Part shown: positions 34,926 to 43,898 of the stretch, piece after piece
How positions within the stretch are numbered: position 1 is the stretch's first letter
Layout: each line of letters begins with the position of its first letter
Assembly (NCBI RefSeq): GCF_003284725.1
Contig: NZ_PGTO01000020.1
Span: forward strand, 1-52,221
Length of the DNA: 52,221 nt
Direction: 5' to 3'
From: Paramagnetospirillum kuznetsovii
GTDB taxonomy: Bacteria; Pseudomonadota; Alphaproteobacteria; Rhodospirillales; Magnetospirillaceae
Made by a program: the position numbers and the translations under genes
Notes under the pieces: generated by a model
Told to the model about the DNA's origin: nothing
The model's database searches: none
The model's input: only the letters and a program-made list of their open reading frames with translations

Positions 34926-36026
34926 GTGTCCGAATTGCCAGTGACCACGATCGTCGGCGCGGGGGCTTTTGTCGCCGGGACACTCTTCGGCTGGACGGCC
35001 CAGAAGACCAATTTCTGCACCATGGGCGCCATCTCGGACATCGTCTTCATGGGTGATTGGCGGCGGTTTCGCGCCTGGATGCTGGCCGTCGCCGTGGCGC
35101 TGGCGGGAACCCAGATCCTGCACCTTACCGGCACCATTAATATCGGCAAGTCCATCTATCTGACGCCCAATTTCGGCTGGGCCGGAGCCATCCTGGGCGG
35201 GCTGATGTTCGGCTTCGGCATGACCATGGGCGGTGGCTGCGGCAACAAGACCCTGGTGCGCATCGGTGGCGGCAATCTGAAGTCGGTGGTGGTTTTCCTG
35301 GTGCTCGGCTTCTTCTCCTACATGACGCTGCGCGGGTTGATCGCCCTGGGGCGTATCCAGTTGGAAGCCTCCAACATCAATCTGGCCGATCTCGGCTTCG
35401 CCACCCAGGGCCTGCCCGACATCGTCGCCAAGCTGACCGGTCTGTCGGCCCAGACGGCGCGAGTCGCGCTGACGGCGGTGATCGGCGGCGGCCTGGCGGC
35501 GTGGTGCTTCAAGGATTCCGAATTCCGGGGATCAAGCCACGACGTGGTCGGCGGGCTGGTGATCGGGTTGATGGTGGTGGCGGGATGGGCGGTTTCCGGC
35601 GTGCTGGGCGCCGATGAATTCGACCCGGCGCCCCTGTCGTCCTTCACCTTCGTCGCCCCCATCGGCGGCGCGCTGCAATATCTGATGAGCTTCACCGGCG
35701 CCACCATCGATTTCGGCGTGGCGGCGGTGGGCGGCGTCATCTTCGGCGCCTTCCTGGCGGCCAAGGCCTCGGGCAAGTTCCAGTGGGAGAGCTTCGCCGG
35801 AACCGACGACATGCTGCGCCATCTGGTCGGCGCCGCCCTGATGGGGACCGGCGGCGTGCTGGCCTTGGGCTGCACCGTGGGCCAGGGCATCACCGGCATG
35901 TCCACCCTGGCCCTGTCGGCCCCTATCGCGCTGGCCGCCATCGTGTTCGGCGGCGTGGTCGGCATGAAGTATTTGGAAGAGGGAACCCTGTCCGGCGCCG
36001 TCAAGGCGGCGTTGGGGCGCGGTTGA
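34926..36026 (+). CDS. YeeE/YedE family sulfur-compound transporter
   Basis: 366 residues, GTG start at 34926 after ggggaggggaaaac. About nine hydrophobic segments. Three conserved Cys motifs mark the family: NFCTMGAISDIV, MGGGCGNKTLVRIGGG and LALGCTVGQGITGMS. In known TsuA/YeeE proteins these cysteines relay thiosulfate through the membrane. It is the first gene of the sulfur-oxidation unit, 16 bases from SoxY, so import or export of a sulfur substrate for the Sox proteins is likely. Which compound and direction cannot be read from sequence. Confidence 0.88.
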   Translation: MSELPVTTIVGAGAFVAGTLFGWTAQKTNFCTMGAISDIVFMGDWRRFRAWMLAVAVALAGTQILHLTGTINIGKSIYLTPNFGWAGAILGGLMFGFGMTMGGGCGNKTLVRIGGGNLKSVVVFLVLGFFSYMTLRGLIALGRIQLEASNINLADLGFATQGLPDIVAKLTGLSAQTARVALTAVIGGGLAAWCFKDSEFRGSSHDVVGGLVIGLMVVAGWAVSGVLGADEFDPAPLSSFTFVAPIGGALQYLMSFTGATIDFGVAAVGGVIFGAFLAAKASGKFQWESFAGTDDMLRHLVGAALMGTGGVLALGCTVGQGITGMSTLALSAPIALAAIVFGGVVGMKYLEEGTLSGAVKAALGRG

Positions 36027-36042
36027 CGTGGTCGAGGGGGGA

Positions 36043-36498
36043 ATGGTGAAGCCAGAATCCGGTCTGAATCGGCGCCAAGCAATGGTCGCCATGGGGGGCG
36101 CCGCCTGCGTCGGCGTTCTGCCCAATCTTGCCTGGGCCACTCCGGCCGAGGCCGAAGCCGCCGTCAAGGCGCTGATCGGCAGCACGGCGACCACCGAGGG
36201 ACGAGTGCAGCTGAAGCTGCCCCAGATCGCCGAGAACGGCGCCACCGTGCAGCTTCGGGTGCTGGTGGACAGCCCCATGACCGCGGCCGATCACGTCAAG
36301 GCGATCCATATCCTGGCCGAGGGCAATCCCCTGCCGGGTGTCGCCTCGTTCCACTTCACGGCCCGTAGCGGCAAGGCCGACGTCTCCACCCGTATTCGCC
36401 TGGGCAAGACCCAGAACGTGCACGCCGTGGCGGTCATGAGCAACGGATCGGTGTGGCGGGCCAAGGAAGAAGTCAAGGTCACGGTCGGCGGCTGTTGA
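36043..36498 (+). CDS. soxY: SoxY sulfur carrier protein
   Basis: 151 residues from the ATG at 36043; GTG at 36046 fits the gagggggga ribosome site equally well. Tat signal NRRQAMVAMGGAACVGVLPN with cleavage after AWA. The body matches SoxY (VKAIHILAEGNPLPGVASFHF, VHAVAVMSNGSVWRAKEEV). It ends VTVGGC, so the sulfur-binding Cys is the last residue; most SoxY proteins have GGCGG at the end. With SoxZ it carries sulfur intermediates on that Cys in the periplasm. SoxZ follows by 21 bases. Confidence 0.9.
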   Translation: MVKPESGLNRRQAMVAMGGAACVGVLPNLAWATPAEAEAAVKALIGSTATTEGRVQLKLPQIAENGATVQLRVLVDSPMTAADHVKAIHILAEGNPLPGVASFHFTARSGKADVSTRIRLGKTQNVHAVAVMSNGSVWRAKEEVKVTVGGC

Positions 36499-36519
36499 CG
36501 CGGAAAGGGAGAAGCGGGA

Positions 36520-36840
36520 ATGGCCAGCGCCAAGATCAAGGTGCCTGAGACCGCCAAGAAAGGCGAAGTGATCGAGATCAAGACCTCGATCACTCATGAC
36601 ATGGAATCGGGTCAGCGCAAGGACGCGAACGACAAGCCGATCCCGCGCCGGATCATCAACACGTTTACCTGCAAGTACAATGGCACAGAAGTATTCCGTA
36701 TGGACCTGCATCCTGCGGTTTCGGCTAATCCATATATCTCGTTTTTCGTTGTCGCGACCGAAACCGGAAAGATTGAAATGTTCTGGAACGACGACAATGG
36801 GGAAATCTACACCGCGGCGTCGTCCATAACCGTCTCGTGA
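36520..36840 (+). CDS. soxZ: SoxZ sulfur-oxidation protein
   Basis: 106 residues, no signal peptide, as usual: SoxZ is exported with SoxY. Landmarks: IKVPETAKKGEVIEIKTSIT, HDMESGQRKD, INTFTCKYNGTEVFRMDLHP, ANPYISFFVVATETGKIEM. ATG after aagggagaagcggga. It forms the SoxYZ heterodimer that presents the sulfur-bearing Cys to Sox enzymes. The codon use shifts to more AT in its middle (about 36650-36800). Next gene is a cytochrome, 40 bases on. Confidence 0.95.
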   Translation: MASAKIKVPETAKKGEVIEIKTSITHDMESGQRKDANDKPIPRRIINTFTCKYNGTEVFRMDLHPAVSANPYISFFVVATETGKIEMFWNDDNGEIYTAASSITVS

Positions 36841-36880
36841 AGACGGCAACGACGCATATGTTCCTGGGGAGGAGATCAGC

Positions 36881-37174
36881 ATGAAGTCTTACCTTGTAGC
36901 GATCCCGGTCTGCCTGGGCCTTGCCCTGGTGGCGGCACCCGCCGCCCGGGCCGGCTCGGCCAATGTCATGGCCGATTCCTGCGCGGGTTGCCATGGCACC
37001 GGCGGCCAAAGCCTGGGCGCCATGCCCGCCTTCAACACCAAGTCGGCCGACGAGCTGAAGAAGATGCTGCGCGACTACCGCAGCGGCGCCCGCGAGGCCA
37101 CCATCATGGATCGCATCACCAAGGGCTATTCCGAAGCGCAGCTCGACGCCATCGTCGACTACTACAAGAAGTGA
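36881..37174 (+). CDS. Monoheme c-type cytochrome (FccA-like)
   Basis: 97 residues: signal peptide MKSYLVAIPVCLGLALVAAP with cleavage after ARA, then one heme site CAGCH (34-38), GAMPAFNTKSADELKKML, with Met as probable sixth ligand, and a C-terminal YSEAQLDAIVDYY helix. Directly upstream of the flavoprotein gene, it is best read as the cytochrome subunit of flavocytochrome c sulfide dehydrogenase. Start after ctggggaggagatcagc. A role as the cytochrome partner of FccB is inferred from order. Confidence 0.85.
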   Translation: MKSYLVAIPVCLGLALVAAPAARAGSANVMADSCAGCHGTGGQSLGAMPAFNTKSADELKKMLRDYRSGAREATIMDRITKGYSEAQLDAIVDYYKK

Positions 37175-37184
37175 GGGCTAGGCC

Positions 37185-38456
37185 ATGATGAAACTCTCTC
37201 GCAGAACCTTCACCGGTCTGGTCGGATTCGCCGGTGCGGCCTCGGCCTTCGGTCTGTCCGCTTGCGCCACCGGCCCCAAGGTGGTGGTGGTGGGCGGCGG
37301 CTTCGGCGGCGCCACCGCCGCCAAATACGTCAAGCGCTACCTGCCCGGCGCCAATGTGGTCTTGATCGACGCCGCCAAGACGCACTTCACCTGCCCGTTC
37401 TCCAACACGGTGATCGGCGGCATGAATTCCATGGCCTTCATCGAACGCAGCTTCGATGCGCTGGCCAACAAATACGGCATCACCGTGGTGACCGACATGG
37501 TCACCGCCATCGACCCCGTCACCAAGGTGGTCAAGACCAAGGGCGGCATCAGCTTCGGCTATGACAAGCTGGTGGTCTCACCCGGCGTCGATCTCAAATG
37601 GGGCGCGCTGGAAGGCTATGACGAGGCGGCGGCCGAACTGATGCCGCACGCCTGGAAAGCCGGGCCGCAGACCGCCCTGCTGCGCAAGCAACTGGAAGCC
37701 ATGCCCAATGGCGGCACCGTGATGATCAGCGCGCCGGGCAATCCCTTTCGCTGCCCGCCCGGCCCCTACGAGCGGGCCAGCCTGATCGCCTATTACCTCA
37801 AGACCCAGAAGCCCAAGTCCAAGCTCATCATCCTCGATGCCAAGGACGCCTTCGCCAAGGACAAGCTGTTCAAGGAAGGCTGGGAGAAGATGTACGACAA
37901 CATCATCGAATGGGTTCCCGCCGCCAAGAACGGCAAGGTCGTGAAGGTGGACGCCAAGGCGGGCGTGCTGGAAACCGATTTCGACAAGTTCAAGCCGGCG
38001 GTGGCCAATGTCATTCCGCCGCAGTCGGCGGGCGCCATCGCGCTGTCCACCGGTCTGGCGGACAAAAGCGGCTTTTGCCCGGTGGACCCCAATACCTTCG
38101 AATCCACCCTGCACAAGGACATCTTCGTCATCGGCGATGCCTGCACGGCGGGCGAGATGCCCAAGTCCGGCTATTCGGCCAGCTCGCAAGCCAAGGTCGC
38201 GGCGGGCGCCATCGCCGCCATGGTAATGGGCGACAAACCCGCCGCCATGTCGGCCATCAACACCTGCTACTCGTTGCTGGCACCCGATTACGGCATTTCC
38301 GTCTCCGGCGTCTATTCGGTCCAGGACGGCAAGATCGCCAATATCAAGGGGGCGGGTGGCGTCAGCCCTTCGGGGGCCAACTACCAGTTCCGCAAGAAGG
38401 AAGCCGACTTCGCGGGCGGCTGGTATGCCAGCATTTGCCAGGATACCTGGGGCTAA
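37185..38456 (+). CDS. fccB: Flavocytochrome c sulfide dehydrogenase flavoprotein subunit (FccB/SoxF)
   Basis: 423 residues. Signal has a Tat motif SRRTF and a lipobox-like LSAC near residue 27, so export as a Tat substrate, possibly lipidated. FAD-binding [20 protein letters not shown], then Cys in [14 protein letters not shown] (about 70), the position of the covalent FAD in known FccB. Two more Cys, in [15 protein letters not shown] (about 180) and INTCYSLL, match the redox disulfide. FccB oxidises sulfide and passes electrons to its cytochrome. The C-terminal [10 protein letters not shown] is typical. Ten bases after the cytochrome gene. Confidence 0.93.
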   Translation: MMKLSRRTFTGLVGFAGAASAFGLSACATGPKVVVVGGGFGGATAAKYVKRYLPGANVVLIDAAKTHFTCPFSNTVIGGMNSMAFIERSFDALANKYGITVVTDMVTAIDPVTKVVKTKGGISFGYDKLVVSPGVDLKWGALEGYDEAAAELMPHAWKAGPQTALLRKQLEAMPNGGTVMISAPGNPFRCPPGPYERASLIAYYLKTQKPKSKLIILDAKDAFAKDKLFKEGWEKMYDNIIEWVPAAKNGKVVKVDAKAGVLETDFDKFKPAVANVIPPQSAGAIALSTGLADKSGFCPVDPNTFESTLHKDIFVIGDACTAGEMPKSGYSASSQAKVAAGAIAAMVMGDKPAAMSAINTCYSLLAPDYGISVSGVYSVQDGKIANIKGAGGVSPSGANYQFRKKEADFAGGWYASICQDTWG

Positions 38457-38471
38457 TAAGAAAATGAGACT

Positions 38472-38497
38472 GGCCGCGCTCGACCCTGGGCGCGGCC
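38472..38497 (+). promoter_or_regulatory. Hairpin in the fccB-diheme cytochrome gap
   Basis: ggccgcgc and gcgcggcc, 8-bp perfect arms around a 10-base loop, just after the fccB stop and before the next gene's gga-rich ribosome site. No T-run. It may stabilise or process the messenger or attenuate transcription. Confidence 0.4.
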
Positions 38498-38515
38498 GGA
38501 GGGAGGGAGACTCGG

Positions 38516-39211
38516 ATGTTTGCTCGCTGTCTTGCGGCCTTTGCCGCCGTGATGATGCTGTTGACCGGGGCGGCCGCCTCGGCCGCCGAATTGGAATCGT
38601 CCATCGCCCGTGGCGGACGGCTCTACGACAACTGGTACAAGGAAAAGAAGCTGGACCGGCCGGAGGCCGCCCACGCGGCCTATCCGGCGGGGGGCAAGTA
38701 TCCCAAGCAGTCGTGGCGCTGCAAGGAGTGCCACGGCTGGGACTACAAGGGCAAGGACGGCGCCGCCGCCAAGACCGACCATCTGGTCCCCATCAAGGGC
38801 ATCACCGGCATGGCGGGCAAGGATCCGGCCACCATCGCGCCCCTCTTCCGCGACAAGAACCACGGCTTCGCGCCCGAGCAATTGAACGACAAGGATGTCC
38901 AGGATCTCGCCCTGTTCGTCTCCAAGGGGCAGATGGATACCGCCAAGTTCATCGATCCCGCCTCGGGCAAGCCCAAGGGCAACGCCGCCAAGGGCGAGGT
39001 CTATTTCAATACGCTCTGCGCCGGTTGCCATGGCCTGGACGGTAAGAAGGTCAGCACCGGCGTGCCGCTGGGCCAGGCCTCGGACAATCCGTGGGACATG
39101 CTGCACAAGGCGTTCAACGGCCTGCCCGCCGAAGCCATGCCGGCGCTACGCTCGCTTGACCCGAGCATCGCCTCCGATACCGTCGCCTATACCCAGTCTT
39201 TACCCAAATGA
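38516..39211 (+). CDS. Diheme c-type cytochrome, periplasmic
   Basis: 231 residues: signal peptide ending about ASA-AE (residue 23), heme sites CKECH (69-73) and CAGCH (168-172). Domain layout ([37 protein letters not shown], then [34 protein letters not shown]) is that of a diheme cytochrome family that recurs in Sox and related clusters; it also recalls thiosulfate dehydrogenase in size and heme number, not verified. The next gene overlaps its stop (ATGA), so the two are coupled; it probably hands electrons to or takes them from the membrane cytochrome. Confidence 0.85.
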   Translation: MFARCLAAFAAVMMLLTGAAASAAELESSIARGGRLYDNWYKEKKLDRPEAAHAAYPAGGKYPKQSWRCKECHGWDYKGKDGAAAKTDHLVPIKGITGMAGKDPATIAPLFRDKNHGFAPEQLNDKDVQDLALFVSKGQMDTAKFIDPASGKPKGNAAKGEVYFNTLCAGCHGLDGKKVSTGVPLGQASDNPWDMLHKAFNGLPAEAMPALRSLDPSIASDTVAYTQSLPK

Positions 39212-39771
39212 GTGGGCCGGAAATGACCGGGAATGGCGAAAAGTGCCACGGGCGCGGGCGCAAGCTCGCCCTGCTGGCCGGGGGGATCGTGGCGGGCATG
39301 GTGCTCATGCTCGGGCTGATCGCCGGATTCGAATACACCAACCGCACCGAGTTCTGCATCAACTGCCACTCAATGCAGACCAATTACAACGAACTGAAAC
39401 AGTCGGTTCACTACTCCAACCGCTCGGGCGCCCATGCCCAATGCGCCGACTGCCACATCCCCAAGGAATGGGGCGCCAAGCTGACGCGCAAGCTGTTCGC
39501 CGCCAACGACATCATCGCCGAAATGAAGGGCACTCTGGATACTCCGGAGAAATACAACGCCAAGCGCGGAGAACTGGCGGAACGGGTGTGGAAATACATG
39601 GCGGCCAGCGGCTCGCGGGAATGCGTCAGCTGCCATTCCTACGAGTCCATGAATGCCGCCAAGCAGACCACCGCCGCCCGGCAAAAGCATCAGGACGCGT
39701 CCAAGGAAGGCCGCACCTGCATCGCCTGTCACAAGGGCGTCGCCCACAAGATGCCGCCCAGGGAAGAGTAG
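39208..39771 (+). CDS. NapC/NirT-type tetraheme membrane cytochrome
   Basis: 187 residues: one N-terminal membrane anchor (about 19-42, [20 protein letters not shown]), then four heme sites CINCH, CADCH, CVSCH and CIACH at about 50, 79, 139 and 171. FCINCHSMQ and the spacing are those of NapC/NirT. Known members move electrons between quinol and periplasmic partners. In this operon, at the end of a sulfur-oxidising gene set, it would link the diheme cytochrome to the quinone pool. Direction is inference. Start overlaps the previous stop; an inner ATG at 39223 is possible. Confidence 0.92.
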   Translation: MSGPEMTGNGEKCHGRGRKLALLAGGIVAGMVLMLGLIAGFEYTNRTEFCINCHSMQTNYNELKQSVHYSNRSGAHAQCADCHIPKEWGAKLTRKLFAANDIIAEMKGTLDTPEKYNAKRGELAERVWKYMAASGSRECVSCHSYESMNAAKQTTAARQKHQDASKEGRTCIACHKGVAHKMPPREE

Positions 39772-39839
39772 ATTTCTGTTGCGGTGACGCCCCCCCCCTT
39801 TATCCTGTCGCATATGTAGATTCGAAGAAGGGAACGGCC

Positions 39840-41162
39840 GTGACTGAACAGGTGGATCTGGACGCGCTGGAGGCAATGATCGACCGTTTGCTGGACGGCG
39901 GCTATTGCTCCTTGCCCGGAGCCGAAGGGCGGGTCGCCGACAAGCTGAGACGGCTGGCCGATACCCTGGAGGAGCGGTCCCGCGGCATCCTGACCCAATC
40001 GGTCGGCATGTCGATCCATCTTAACAGCACGGTCACCCAGGCGCTTCACACCTTGCGCAGCATTCGGGAAATGAGCCAGCGCATGACCACCATCTCGGCT
40101 TCCACCGAGGAACTGGTGTCGACGGTCCAAGCCATCAGCCGCACCTCCGAACTGGCCGCCAGCAATGCCCATGGGGTTCAGAGCATCTCTGATGAGGGGG
40201 CTCGCAGCACCGAAACGGTGGTCGAGACCATGCGCGGCATCGTCAATACGGTGACCGAGACGGCAGAGCGCGTCACCCATCTGGCCGAGGCGTCCACCAG
40301 CATCGGCGCCATCGTCAAGCAGATCGAGCAGATCGCCCGCCAGACCAATATCCTGGCCATGAACGCGACCATCGAAGCGGCACGGGCCGGCGAGGCGGGC
40401 AAGGGCTTCAATGTGGTCGCCACCGAGGTCAAGAACCTCGCCAACCAGACCGCGCGGGCCACCCAGGATATCCGCAAGCGCATCGATCAACTCCGTGAGG
40501 AAACCGACGCCATTCTGCTGGGAATGACCAAGGGAGCCGAGACGGTGCGCCATGGCGAGATGGTGGTCATGGACTCGGTCGGCAAGATGCGGACCGTCAG
40601 TCAGGAAATCCGTGACGTCACCACCTTGATGCAGGAAATCTCGGACCATCTGGGGCAGCAACGGCAATCGGCCCAGGTGATCGCGGAAAATCTGGAAGAA
40701 GCCGCGACGCGCTCGGTCACCGATACCGACGCCATCAACGCCATGATCGATACATCGGCATTGGCCAGCGGTTCACTGGTCGATCTGCTGACGGATATCA
40801 ATAAGGTGGAGATGCGCAACGCCGTCATACATCTCGCCAAGTCCGACCACATGATCTGGCGCCGCCGTCTGGCCGAGATGCTGGCCGGTCGGACCACGCT
40901 GAACCCCAACGAGTTGGCCGATCACCGGTCCTGTCGGCTGGGAAAGTGGTATTACGGCGTCCAGGATCCCGCCATTACCGGCCATGCCGCGTTCCGCGCC
41001 ATGGAGAGCGCGCACGAGAAGGTTCACCACTTGGGCATCGAGGCGGCCAAGCTGTATCAGGCCGGGGATTTCGACGCCGCCATCGCGGCGGTGAGCGCCA
41101 TCGAGGGGCCGTCCCAGGAGGTTCAGCGCAGGCTGGATGAACTGGCCGTCGCCTTTTCGTGA
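39840..41162 (+). CDS. Soluble chemoreceptor with C-terminal CZB zinc-binding domain
   Basis: 440 residues from GTG 39840 (gaagggaac upstream). No membrane segment; the first 60 residues hold no known sensor. MCP signalling core with tip [20 protein letters not shown] in the middle, then a C-terminal CZB domain, with [34 protein letters not shown] and [12 protein letters not shown] giving His-Cys-His-His zinc ligands. CZB receptors respond to zinc or hypochlorous acid in known cases. It may sense the redox chemistry of the sulfur operon just upstream, an inference from position. Ends four bases before the convergent phosphatase gene. Confidence 0.88.
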   Translation: MTEQVDLDALEAMIDRLLDGGYCSLPGAEGRVADKLRRLADTLEERSRGILTQSVGMSIHLNSTVTQALHTLRSIREMSQRMTTISASTEELVSTVQAISRTSELAASNAHGVQSISDEGARSTETVVETMRGIVNTVTETAERVTHLAEASTSIGAIVKQIEQIARQTNILAMNATIEAARAGEAGKGFNVVATEVKNLANQTARATQDIRKRIDQLREETDAILLGMTKGAETVRHGEMVVMDSVGKMRTVSQEIRDVTTLMQEISDHLGQQRQSAQVIAENLEEAATRSVTDTDAINAMIDTSALASGSLVDLLTDINKVEMRNAVIHLAKSDHMIWRRRLAEMLAGRTTLNPNELADHRSCRLGKWYYGVQDPAITGHAAFRAMESAHEKVHHLGIEAAKLYQAGDFDAAIAAVSAIEGPSQEVQRRLDELAVAFS

Positions 41163-41166
41163 CGGA

Positions 41167-42312
41167 TTATCGGCGCTGCATGGCGACGATGGTCAGATCG
41201 TCGGGCGGTTGCCCCGGCAGCCGGTCATGAAAGCGGGAAAGAACCCCCTTGACCAGATCGCCGCCAGGGCCGATCTCGGCGCTCCAGGCCAGTAGCTCGT
41301 CCTCGGTCACGGCGACCTTGTCGTCGACCATGCTTTCCAGCAGGGCATCGCTATAGGCCAGCAAGGCGGCGCCGGGCTCCATCGAAAGAGTGATTTCGCC
41401 ATAACTGGCATCGATGAAGGCGCCAAGCGGCGGCCCCGAGACAGGCAGAAAACGAGCGGCTCCATTGGCTTCGATCAGCACCGGCTGCGGCGTCAGTCCA
41501 CCGGCGCAGGTCAGCGTGCCGCTCGCCGCATTCAGCTCGCAGGCCAGGGCGGCGGCGAACTGGCCGGGCGGCAACAACTGCTTCAATTCGTGATTAAGGA
41601 ACTCCAGGAGCTCTCCGGGGCCGCGCAAGGCCCACGGCCGACGGGCCATCAGGGCATGCAGACGGACGGTGTTGAAGGCGGCGGCGACGCCATGGCCGGT
41701 GAAATCGGCCACAAGAAGGCCGAGATTGTTGTCATGGGTCTCGAACACGGTCCAGAAGTCGCCACCCAACTCGGACGAGGTCTCGATGATCCCGGTGACC
41801 CGGATCGCGCGACGCGCCTCGATGTCGGTCAGTTGGGACGGATGCGGATGGAGGGTCTCCTGGGTGTCGCGGGCCAGTTCCAATTCCTCGGTCATCCGGG
41901 ACTGGTAGGCCTTCAGCCCGGTCACCAGGATACGGTTTTCCAGGTGAACGTTCAGGCGCGCCATGACCTCGGCCGCATTGATGGGCTTGGTGACCATGTC
42001 GGTGCCGCCCGCGGCAAAGCAATTGGTCCGGCTGTCTGGATTGTCGAAAGCGGTCACGAAGAGCACCGGCAATTCGTCGCGGCTGTACTCCATGCGCAGA
42101 CGGCGGCACATCTCATAGCCGTCCATGACGGGCATCAGGACGTCCAGCAGCACGATATCCGGCTTGTCGCGGCGCACGGCTTCAAGCCCTTCGACACCGT
42201 TGAGCGCCGTCTCGATCCGCGTCACCCCGATGGATTGGACGATCGCGGACAGGACTTCTTGATTGCCGATATTGTCGTCGACAATAAGGACTCGCGCCTC
42301 GTCCAAGGTCAT
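41167..42312 (-). CDS. Response regulator with PP2C/SpoIIE phosphatase output (RsbU-like)
   Basis: 381 residues. Receiver domain 1-125: acidic pair in LIVDDNIGN, phospho-Asp in VLLDVLMPVMDGY, Lys in MVTKPINA. A short linker (ELELARDTQETLHP) is followed by the PP2C domain: SSELGGDFWTVFETHDN, LLVADFTGHGVAAAFN, AYSDALLESM and PDDLTIVAMQR, carrying the metal-binding Asp residues. It would dephosphorylate the STAS protein when its receiver is phosphorylated. Coupled by overlap to the HATPase gene upstream (ATGA at 42309-42312). Confidence 0.92.
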   Translation of the reverse strand: MTLDEARVLIVDDNIGNQEVLSAIVQSIGVTRIETALNGVEGLEAVRRDKPDIVLLDVLMPVMDGYEMCRRLRMEYSRDELPVLFVTAFDNPDSRTNCFAAGGTDMVTKPINAAEVMARLNVHLENRILVTGLKAYQSRMTEELELARDTQETLHPHPSQLTDIEARRAIRVTGIIETSSELGGDFWTVFETHDNNLGLLVADFTGHGVAAAFNTVRLHALMARRPWALRGPGELLEFLNHELKQLLPPGQFAAALACELNAASGTLTCAGGLTPQPVLIEANGAARFLPVSGPPLGAFIDASYGEITLSMEPGAALLAYSDALLESMVDDKVAVTEDELLAWSAEIGPGGDLVKGVLSRFHDRLPGQPPDDLTIVAMQRR

Positions 42313-43007
42313 GGCGCGGCACCGGGAAAGCGAATCAAGCTACAGCGGCCACTTTCCTCCACGATCAGCTCCGCCGCCTCGGCGATGATGGCAAGGCCGT
42401 GCTGGCGCGGCTGGGCATCTTCGCTGGGGTCGATGAAGCGGCAGAATTCGTAACCGGCGCCCTGATCGCGGACCGAGATTTCCAAGTCGGCATCCGATCG
42501 CGCCGCTGAAATTTCCAGGCGGCGTCCCTGCCGTATCGGGTCGGCCAGCGCCTGATCAAGCATCCGGCAATAGTCGTCGAATCCCTCCATCCCCATCTTG
42601 GGACTTGGAACCGCGAGGTTGCCGTGAACCAGGGCATTGGCGACCAGTTCATGAATTGCCCGCTCCAATCCGGGGGCGTGATCGTCCAGGCTTGAAAAGC
42701 GTCTCCGCACGGCCTTGGAAAAGATCAACGCCACCTCGCATTGATAGGCGGTGGCGGTGCTCAGGACGAGGCCAAAACCGCCCAAGCTCAAATGCCGGAG
42801 AAAATGCCGTCCCGGCGCAACGGGGGCGATGTCGTCGAGTTCAATGCCGCCCGCCGCCGGTTCTTCCAGACAGGCGGCCAGGGAATCCGGTCCGAAGTGA
42901 CGGGCCGCCGTCATAGTCCTGGCGCCGCCAGAAAGGCTCCAACCGCAACATCGTGCGAGTTGTTCCAGTTCTAGAGGTGGGATTTTGTCGGAGACGACCT
43001 GAATCAT
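42309..43007 (-). CDS. Anti-sigma-type serine kinase (RsbW-like HATPase)
   Basis: 232 residues from the ATG at 43007; other possible starts are 43058 (ATG) and 42914 (ATG), none with a strong ribosome site. HATPase motifs: N box HELVANALVHGN, G1 RDQGAGYEF and G2 RQHGLAIIAEAAEL. The N-terminal part has unfamiliar sequence and one Cys pair (ARCCGW). Kinases of this type phosphorylate a STAS antagonist and release or bind a sigma factor. Divergent from the STAS gene, and coupled to the phosphatase. Confidence 0.78.
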   Translation of the reverse strand: MIQVVSDKIPPLELEQLARCCGWSLSGGARTMTAARHFGPDSLAACLEEPAAGGIELDDIAPVAPGRHFLRHLSLGGFGLVLSTATAYQCEVALIFSKAVRRRFSSLDDHAPGLERAIHELVANALVHGNLAVPSPKMGMEGFDDYCRMLDQALADPIRQGRRLEISAARSDADLEISVRDQGAGYEFCRFIDPSEDAQPRQHGLAIIAEAAELIVEESGRCSLIRFPGAAP

Positions 43008-43103
43008 TATTGCCACATGACTTATGTCTCGGTCGATTTTGACGCAAAGCTGTGACATATGAAATGGGTAAGTCCGGGGCAGCGAGACGAAAAGGGTATT
43101 GGT

Positions 43104-43406
43104 ATGGATTATGCGTTCAATTCCGAGGGCAACGGCCTTGTGGTTCTGGTCGAAGGTCGGATGACCCATGCCGATTACAAGGGATTTCGCGACATTCTGG
43201 CGCGCATCAACCAAGACAAACCCGCCACTGTCAAATTCGATCTGAGCAAGGTGTCCTTCGTCGATTCATCGGCACTCGGCATGCTGCTGATCGTGCGTGA
43301 TGCCGCGGTCGAGGCCCAGCGCCAAGTCATCCTGAAAGGCGCGGCGGGACAGGTGGAAACCTTGATTCAAGTCGGCAAACTTCATAAATATTTTGCCATT
43401 GAATAG
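43104..43406 (+). CDS. STAS-domain anti-anti-sigma factor (RsbV/SpoIIAA-like)
   Basis: 100 residues; ATG at 43104 after aaaagggtattggt. Single STAS domain: GNGLVVLVEGRMTHADYKGF, then FDLSKVSFVDSSALGMLLIV, with the phosphorylatable Ser of the DSSALG motif. It is the switch element between the RsbW-like kinase and the RsbU-like phosphatase encoded divergently to its left. A PilZ gene follows 49 bases later on the same strand, suggesting that the switch also meets c-di-GMP signals. Confidence 0.9.
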   Translation: MDYAFNSEGNGLVVLVEGRMTHADYKGFRDILARINQDKPATVKFDLSKVSFVDSSALGMLLIVRDAAVEAQRQVILKGAAGQVETLIQVGKLHKYFAIE

Positions 43407-43455
43407 TTGTTCGCCATGGGTTTGGATAATTTTTCACTGTCGCAGTAGGTAGGAT

Positions 43456-43791
43456 ATGCCCGAACAGGCCGAGACGTCCGGCAAGGACCGCCGCCGCTAT
43501 CCGCGCTTTCACGGTAGCGGGCTGATGGTCAATATCGGCGGCAAGCTGGTGAAGGTCGCAGGCATATCCGCTGGCGGCATGAAGCTGGAATCTGGCTTCA
43601 AGGTGGCCGATGGCCCCATGCGCTTCACCCTTTACCCATCCAAGGACGGGAAGGTCGATATTAATCATGGCGTCGGTGGACTCTGCGTCCTTGTCCGATA
43701 CGAGGGCGAGTTCATCGCCATGCGCTTTGACCCCGCCACCTATCCCCTGATCAAGTTTGCCGCCGAGTGCACCATCCCTGATTCCGATTAG
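43456..43791 (+). CDS. PilZ-domain protein, probable c-di-GMP receptor
   Basis: 111 residues; ATG after gtaggtaggat. RRRYPRFHGSG gives the RxxxR c-di-GMP-contact motif, and KVAGISAGGMKLES the D/NxSxxG motif in altered form (GISAGG, with Gly where Asp/Asn is usual). The rest is the PilZ beta barrel. No fused domain. Located between the STAS gene and flgE, consistent with c-di-GMP control of motility. Altered motif: binding may be weaker. Confidence 0.8.
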   Translation: MPEQAETSGKDRRRYPRFHGSGLMVNIGGKLVKVAGISAGGMKLESGFKVADGPMRFTLYPSKDGKVDINHGVGGLCVLVRYEGEFIAMRFDPATYPLIKFAAECTIPDSD

Positions 43792-43898
43792 GCCGCCCCG
43801 GCAAAGTCTGCCGCCTCGGGCAGGCAGCAAGGGGCAAAGCGGCAGTTGCTGCCCAGCCGAGGCGCGAACATCTCATTGAAAAACAACACGTTTTAATC

